Shown: positions 26,901-35,900 of the stretch, piece after piece
Layout of the letters: each line of letters opens with the position of its first letter
Numbering within the stretch: the stretch's first letter is position 1
Source: Phorcus lineatus
Taxonomy: Eukaryota > Mollusca > Gastropoda > Trochida > Trochidae
Direction of reading: 5' to 3'
Length of the DNA stretch: 64,000 nt
Assembly (NCBI GenBank): GCA_921293015.1
Contig: OV121088.1
Coordinates: 35,336,010 to 35,400,009 of the forward strand
Position numbers and translations under genes: made by a program
The notes under the pieces: generated by a model
What the model saw: the letters and a program-made list of their open reading frames with translations, nothing else
Database searches by the model: none
What the model was told of the DNA's origin: nothing

Positions 26901-29900
26901 CTATATCCAGTCTAAGCATATATTTGCAATGGTTTCAAACCAATCTCAACAATCTGGAACCTTACTCTCTTTCTGCATAGAGAGGTCAGACCTTTGTCAA
27001 GGCTGCTGGTTTCAGCAATGAAACGGTAAGGGCGTTTGACTACACCTAGCTCCAAATCCCTAAAAATTCTGTACATTTTGATAAGAATTTTGATAAGGAA
27101 ATAGGAATTTTAAGGAATTACAGCGTCAGCGTAGTATATAACACCGCTATCAAATTCAGAAATGTAATTTATCTTTGCAATAAGGAATATATTAATCAAT
27201 ATATCCATTCCTCATATCGTCTGGAGCGTAAGGAGAGGGTATCCAAAGTTGGAGAACTTGTTCCCAATCCGTTTCATAATGAATAAAATATGTTTCAATC
27301 AAAATCATAGACTGTGACGGTATTATCTTCGCAGATAACGAATGTACGGTTCCCGATCTAACTGGAGCCAATGTACAGAGGCTCTCTGCAAGTTCCGTGG
27401 GTCTGACGGAAGTTGCCGAATATCGTTGTCTACCAGGTTTTGCACTGGAATCGGGAAATCTCGTGCGCACGTGTGGTTCGAATGGAATTCTTTCCGGAAG
27501 TGACCCAAAGTGTGCTGGTAGGTACCCAGAATGTCGACTCATGTGTTGATTTAGTATTTTGCGTTTAGTTTGGTGCAGAGTGAAATGATTTGAGCAACGA
27601 ACTCTGTCTATTCTTGAATTGGACTGTCATTTACTTTTGAATTTAAAGGATAATTGTATGAATATCGTCTCAGAATGACGTACACCTATGCCAACTTGAC
27701 AGTATATGGCTTAATGTTCAAGTTAGTCTATTAAGGAAAATGCCAAATGGACCGTGAACGATTGTGAACATCAAATATTTTCATTTTCAACGTTTTACTA
27801 TGTCAAAGCTACGCACATTTTTCCTAAACGAAAGATATCTGTATTATACTAAAAGACCCTGCGCATTATGCCTTACCTCAATGGTTTTATTACTATTGTT
27901 AAAAGGGACATTGCAATGAATATGATTATACATGTTCAAATATGTATTAAATTTGATAGAAATACGTTTCTACAGAAATTTTCCATCGTTAAATGAGTCA
28001 ACTAAGATATGATTTATGTTTAAAGTTTCTATCTCCTCTCCAGAGACAATGGTCTGTGTTGATACCCGGGGCGATTGTGGTGCCATGTTGAACTTTCTCC
28101 CCAACATGTGTACCAGTCTGCAAGAATACGCCGATGATTGCCCGGCAACCTGTGGCAACTGTCTTCATGATGGTTTGTTTGTTTCTCTCGACTTCTAGTA
28201 TTCTTCAATTTCTTCCCACATGTGCGGAAGACACGAGTAGAATATTCTCCAGTAATGTCAGTTGCAAGTAGATGTTGTTCTTGGCAAGAAATATTAAATC
28301 CTGATTGAAAACAGTCAAATTATTTCAAACTTATTTTAACTGTTCCCGTTACCTTTTAAGAAGCCTAGAGTATCTTCCAATGTAGTTGCGCACATATTTC
28401 TTGCAAACAGAAATCAATCCGAGATGAAACACGATGTTTGATTGGACCAAAGTAAAGACAGTAGCTTAGTTTTCAACGCCGCTAAATATCGCCCACTCGT
28501 AACAGAGGTTACTGGAGGAAAAGCCTCTTTGAGGAGAGAATATCTATTATTTGAGCAATGACATTAAACGATTGGTGCGGTTATGATGGACAATGGGTCT
28601 TCGGACAATAGAAAGTTCATTAGTATATGATCGGGTAATCAAAATATATATTAATTCTCTGGATGCGAACTTATCTTTAGGATATAATGATCTGTCTGCG
28701 TCATTCATTTGATTGAATTGAGTTTGATTATACTTACAAGAAGAAGTGAAACACTTGAGTCATCTTTAGGTTTTACACCATAATTATATATATAATAAGT
28801 ATCATCAGTTTGAATTTTAACAATTCCCTCATGAAAACTTAAAGGTCCTATCCTAATAACTATTGTGTAGAGAAGTAAAGTTTATTCAAAATAAATCACA
28901 CCGGGGTTGCATATGCATCATGGATTACAGTCGTATCTAGAGCCCTGCATAAATCCAAGAGGATTTTAACTGTTGATATCCTCATTTACAAAATTATATA
29001 AACTTGAGACCAAAGAATTAAACACTAGTTGAAATATACTCAAGAAAATATGTTAAGGACCACTCCGATTTACAATATTTATTTATTCTACTACGCATAT
29101 AATCCTTGTGATTTTAACTGTTGATATCCTCATTTACAAACATATATAAACTTGAGATCAAAGATTTAAAAACTAGTTGAAATATACTCAAGAAAATAAG
29201 TTAAGGACCACCCCGATTTACAATATTTATTTATTCTACTACGCATATAATCCTTGTGATTCCTTTAACTCGAATATTTTAATGATCCTTAACTTGGTTT
29301 TATGTATACATTTCACAGGCTCAATATCAATAAGTCTCAAAATGAATGTTCATTATGTGCAGACACATCGTGCAAAGTGGTCGCGCCAGAGTTTGAAGAT
29401 GCTGTGAGTGTGATAGACGGACAAACGTCCTTGTACCCCGGGCAGGTGGTCAAATATCAGTGTGACCCATCAATGACCCTAGCGACCGGGGACCTCATCC
29501 GAGCCTGCAGACTCGATGGAACCTTAACCGGAAAACCTCCCAAATGTTCAGGTGTGAATTTGTTTGCATCTTCCTGTATATATCTTTCAGCGGGCTGTTT
29601 TCAATCGTAGGGTCCCTCATACTGCACTTAAAATGTCTTGTGTCTCTCTGTCTCTCTATTAGCTCCAAATTTTAGTCTCTGACAGGTTTTGCCTTTCTAC
29701 CTCAATCCTTAGTCAGACATTATCAGAAAAGTTCGTTTTCTAGTTACTCGCCTGGACTTATGTTTAAGGAACAATAACTCAATGAAACGGATTGATATGA
29801 GACGTCAGAAATACATTTAGGCGTTTCTATATTGAGAACCTTGATGTCTGGTCACCTTACTTGCTTGAAATCAAGAGAGTGTGAGATTATAGTTGGATTG

Positions 29901-32900
29901 GAACACAATGTCCTCAAGGCAAGGCCAAAGGTTGATGTAACACAACTTTTTAGGGGCTAGCAGGTCCAATGGAAGTACCCATTGATTGATTCATTCACAC
30001 TTAAGGATAGTAATATGAGTACGGATTTTCTTCATGAAAGTCTAAGGAGCTAGAAAGTAAAGATCATCGGAACATTAGTTCCAGTCTGTCTGCCAGTCTG
30101 TCCGTATTGTTCTCTATCCCTGTGACTTTACTTATGGTTGCCAACCGTTCTCGTTCACTGTATTTGTCCATATCTCTAGCACTATGCATACCTTTGCATA
30201 CCTGAAGAACAGAGTTTCTGGATATCTTTCTTCCTTTATCTCTTCGACCATCTAAAGTGAAACAGAGTATGTTTAATTATTTTACATGTGGCATTAGAAA
30301 GAGCCAAAATACCTTATTACCTGAGTTAAGTTAAAATCTCCTCCCTAAACTTGCATTTTCCCTCCAAAATAATGATGTTTTCTTGTTTTCATCCATAATC
30401 GGAAAACGGCCCTTTAAATGCATTAGTGCAATATTTCGTAAACACAACGAATGCACAGCTACTGCATATCTCTCGATATTACTTACTATCCTCACTCAAG
30501 TAATTAACCTCGTAAGTTATTTAACAAATACTTACGTTTTCAGGTAGTAAAGTTGACTTTTAAAGGCCGGAAGTATTTACTGTTACGTTACGTTAAATCC
30601 GCATGAACTACGATATAAGAAATATTAAGATTTTGCTCATAACCAGAAAAGCGGAAACGGCAGCCGCTATGGTCAATGTAATAACAATGCTAATACTGTG
30701 TTTTTAAATCGGTTAATTTACAACATTGCTTTCTTAAAACATATTTCATGATTTGTTCTCAGTTCAGAGTTTAGGTAAATTCAATAGCTGCACACAGTAC
30801 TAGTTCAGCCGTTTCCAAGTGTCAATAATTTATCCGTTTTGTGCACAGCTAACCATAGATTGTTATATGTCCAAGCCGACAGCGCCGTCTTAACGTTTTC
30901 ATTTTTGATTGCAGGTAAATTGTAAAGAATGTTTAGTATTTCATTGCATCGATAGAAAGTTTAAGTGAATGCATAAGTCCTCGTAAACCTTAAAATAGCC
31001 AATTTAAACCGTAAAAGCGTGCACTAGTGCCTTTTAGATTAAAAATTCGAAATAATCTGCTCAATTAATGTGTATAGTAGTTACAAGACCTACTTAACAC
31101 AATTAACGAATGTTTGTCTTTGTGTCTGCTGTAAATAAGTTTCCGAAATTACCTTTGAATCGCGGCATTGGCGCGCGCCCCACTGTCCGGGTTTTTTTTT
31201 ATCACAAATCGCTACACTAATGCGGTTATCGTCACTTTACTGAACTGATAGGCCAAAGCATAAGGATTCTGATTTTCTGAAACAACCAATAACACCATTT
31301 ACGAAGTTCGACATATTTGACCCCAACAACATACCCCATTAATTAATGTCTCTGTATAACTTTTTCTGCCTTTTTGAGTTCGATATATTTCGGATTCAGT
31401 ATATTTTATAAAAATATGAAACCCTCCCTTTCATAGATAACCCCCCTCCTCCCCCGAGTTATTGTACCCGACACTGTCACTTTTTGATACATATCTCCTT
31501 TGTTATATTCTAGACGTCGCATTCGTTCCACGATGGCTGAATAGTTTGGGGCGGATGAGACTCGAACAGCAAAACGTAGGACAAAGAGCCATTTTCGGGC
31601 CCTCCGAGTACACGACCATACCGACCAATGGACTGCTCACTTGCTGGCGATTTTACTGCCATGCGACTGGACGAGTTCGATTCGTTGTCATCAGGAGGTC
31701 GGGGGATTCATCAAACAGGTGCGTACACGTCCCCTCAGTCTCAACCACTTGGCGATTCAAGCCTTGCCGCATTTTCTCAACTTCTCTGTGCCAACTCTTT
31801 AGCTTAATGCAGCCTAAAATAACTAGAAAGTCCTATCAGAAATCTCCCTGATTCTGGCACTTCACTAAAAACATTGTTTTTTGCGAAAAGCAGCGAGGCT
31901 TAAGTTTGCCAGTGTTGGAGCTACACTATATTTAGCCTTATGTAGCCTAAAATAACTTTATGTCCAATCAGAAATCTCGCTGATTCTGGCGCTGATCATG
32001 AACAATGACGAGGGAGCCGTTCCGCAAAGCCGAGTTAAGGTTAAATGTGGTCCATTCTTATAATGTTGATTGCAAGATTGAAGACATACAAGTGTTTTGC
32101 GTAACGGGGCCTTGATCTCAACAATACTTGTCAAAGACGCCTCGATATCTTTGACTGATGATGACAACCTGATATCCATGATTGGACGACTTTTATGAAA
32201 CGCCCAAACCCACATGAACTAAACTTTCATTCCGATTCTCTGAAAAATCATTTAAAAAAGAATTATCTTTTAAAATACAAGAACGGTGCGAAAGAGAAAT
32301 TGAATTTTATTGCCAATGCAAATCTAGACTTGTTTTACTGTTGTTTAAATTTAAAAAAAAAAATTAAAAAATTGATCCAATACAGCATGCTTGTTACAGG
32401 AAGACATAAACTAAACAGGCAGTAGCTCAACCAAGTTTAGACCAAGTTCACTAGATGACCTTGACGTTCAACAAATGTTTTTGCCAATTTCCCCCTTGAA
32501 ATGATGCTTTTAACATGCAATTTTGGTAATTTATGCATAAGTACAAATAAGAAAATTTAGAACAGAAATAAGATCTAAAAGTGATATTTATATATATATT
32601 TTTAAATCTAATTATTTTACATCGATTTGCAAAAGACAATTTTTATGTATTATACATACATAGTGAATAGGGGTCGAAAAATCAAAGATTTCAGACCACT
32701 TTGTTTCACAACCCATCTTTCGCCTCTTCACTTAAGTATCAATGAAGCGATTTAAAACATTGTTTCTTGTTTTGTTATTTTTAAAATGACTCGAACAATA
32801 TTTCTATCAATTCGTCTTTCGATATTATTGCTTAAAATACTATCTTTATATACACCCAATTTCTCCCCAAGTCTGATATACTCGATCGTAATCAAACGAA

Positions 32901-35900
32901 AAAAGTTTCAAAATATTGCCTTGACCGGGATACGAACTCATTCTGTTCTTTCTTTCCCTACCTGCCACTCGACCCATGAATGTTATGTATGCCATGTACA
33001 TTTCTCCATTACAGTTACTTGGTTGTGAGTCATGACGACTACCAATGTCACGAAGATGTACGTTCAACTTACTGTCCGGATAGGCCCATCCAAGTGGAAG
33101 CGGGGGATTTCATTGGTTTCGTCGACGTGGATGGGGGCAATCTGTATTTCAATTCTTGTTCCCCTAAATCCGAAAATAACTACAGCGAAATCCGACTCGG
33201 GTGGATGTCAAATAACATATATGAGAATGTCACTTTAGAGTCGTATCCAAACTACCGGTTTTGCTGGACCTACAGTTTGAATGCTTTGATAGCCCCAGGT
33301 GAACCCTTCCCTTAACGTTAATGAATTTCATGCCCGTCCCTCAAACTTCCTTGACATTTAAACAACTCTTATTCTGTCTTTGAAAACATGCAATCTAGTA
33401 TTCTAACGTTGTTGTTCTTTCTTAGAGATCGTGATTATCTCGACAATCTCTTGACACGTTGATCTTCTTTCTTGATCTATGGATGTTCTTCTTTTGATGG
33501 CATGCTGATCATCTTTCTTGATATATTGATCTTTATAATTTGTTACTTATTGACCTCCTATATAATATACTGATCTTCTTTTGATGGCATGTTGATCATC
33601 TTCTTGATATATTGATCTTTATAATTTTTTGACATGTTGATCTTTCATATGATGTACTGAGAGAGAGAGTTCCTGTATTGAAGGGCGCATGGCCCAGAGT
33701 ACAATAGTTGATACATTACATTCAATGTTGTTATAATGAACTGATCTTCTTTTGCTGTCATATTGTTAATCTTTCTTGACAAATTGATCTTGACATTTAA
33801 GATCTTAACGTGTTGATGTTCCTTGACATCCTTCTTCATGTTGAAGATGAGCTTCTTTTCTGAACATGATCTTGATAATACCTTGATTTGTTCTTCTTCC
33901 CTCTTTACGTTATTCTTTTGAATAACTCTTACCCGTTGGGCTTCCTTCAATGGTAATCTTAAAATGTTCTTTACCTGTTAATTTACCTCCGTGACCTTAT
34001 TTATCTTGATTATATTTATTTATTATTTATTATATCACCCGCGGAGCCTTCTTCCTTCAATGTTTATCTTAATAAGTTCTTTACCTGTTAATTTACCTCC
34101 GTGACCTTTTTATCTTGATTATTTTTTTCACCCGCGGAACCTTCTTCCTTTGATATTGATCTTGATAATTCTTGAAATGTTAATCTTCCGGTTTGAGATC
34201 AGTTAAATACACTTTGAACTACTTTATGCGTTAGTGACACAAACGTAAAGTGAAGGTCACCTGACCTGTCATGTCCCTGTCTCACTCACTCTCCCAATCT
34301 CTTCTCTTCGACTGTATTTCATCATCTTTAAATGTCAAGTGAGCTTTGAGCTGAATCCGGGAACAAACTTTACATGACGAGACGAAATAACTTTGTATCC
34401 ATTGTTATTGTCATGAATAAATTCAGAGCAAAACACCGTTTTGTTATTTTTTCCATTGATATATAGGTAGATATCGTATTTTGCATTTTATGCACCTCTT
34501 CATGGGTACTATTGTGACTTGCTACGCTAAAGGAACGTACCTAATAACTCGTTTATATATAGCTTTTGAGTCAACAATTTCATGGATAAAATGCTCAAAA
34601 TATCGATTGAATTATTATCGTAGTCAATGACTGTGATTCTGTAAACTAGATCCATAATTAAAACATGACTCAAAATAAGTGCAATACACATTACAGTAAA
34701 CCCTGGTTATATTACCCTCGGTTTTTAATGCCAAACTGGATATAATGCCATTTTTTGTCAGAACGGATTTCCTGCACTTATATTTCACTGGTTATAATGC
34801 CAAACTGGATATAGTGCCATTTGCCAACTCTCTATAGAACAAAAGTCAGTCTTCCCTGACTATAATGCCAATGAAACCACACTATTTCAGATATGGTTTT
34901 AACTAATTAAGGTTAATAAACATGGCTCAAATCCATTCACATTGGGTGCATGTTGTAAAGGTACATTAAGTGGTGGTTATTAGGCACTTCTTGTACATGT
35001 ACATGTATGTATTAAAAAAGCCTTGCACAAGTAAAAGTATCTGTGCCAAATACATAGATAAAAAAATGAAAAATAAGCAAAATGAGAATGCCTTGTTATC
35101 TTTGTAGCCAACATGTTTCTAAATGCCTTACCTGGACATATATTGCCATAATTTATCTCGGACAAATGGTGGCATTATAACCACCCAGACGCCCCCGGCT
35201 TCTATTTTTGCAGAGTCACCTTGGCTTTATATAACACATTCTCCAACGTAGGACGTATTAAGTGAAGAACGTAGGAGATGCTGTCTTACGTAGGTGACAT
35301 TATCTCCTACAGAGAAGATACTCTAACCTACATATGAAATATCAAGGTATACGTACGAGAAACTTTGCTGAACAGTTTTTTTTATTTCAGTGTATGGCTG
35401 TAGGTTACGTGGTCTTTATACCCTACTTTCTTGTTACATGTGGTAAAGTTGCTATAAACACCATGTTCTTTATGTTCAAATTCTTTATTTTAATCTATCT
35501 TTAGCTAGGAGAGTGAGCTAACATACACAATAACCTATTTCATGCAACCTAGTTAATAGTAATGTTGAATGAAAATTATATATTAACTTATATATTAACA
35601 ATGATGAAACACAAACCTAACTTCAAATATGAAAAGACTCAAAATTGTTTTGACCTTAAATGAAACTTGGAATGAAAATTTTCTTAATCTTGCAGGCCAT
35701 GTCCTTCATGAACTACAAACCACATGGCTAAGACTGATAAACAGGATAGCTTAGCAGTAACCTTCCTTTATAGCTATAGTTATGCAAAACGGTTAGATAA
35801 AAAATGCAACTTCAAGTGGAAAATACAATCCTTATTAAATTGAAATGAAAATAAAAGTAAAGAATAATGTTTTTCTATATGGGAAAATTAAAATAGTAAA

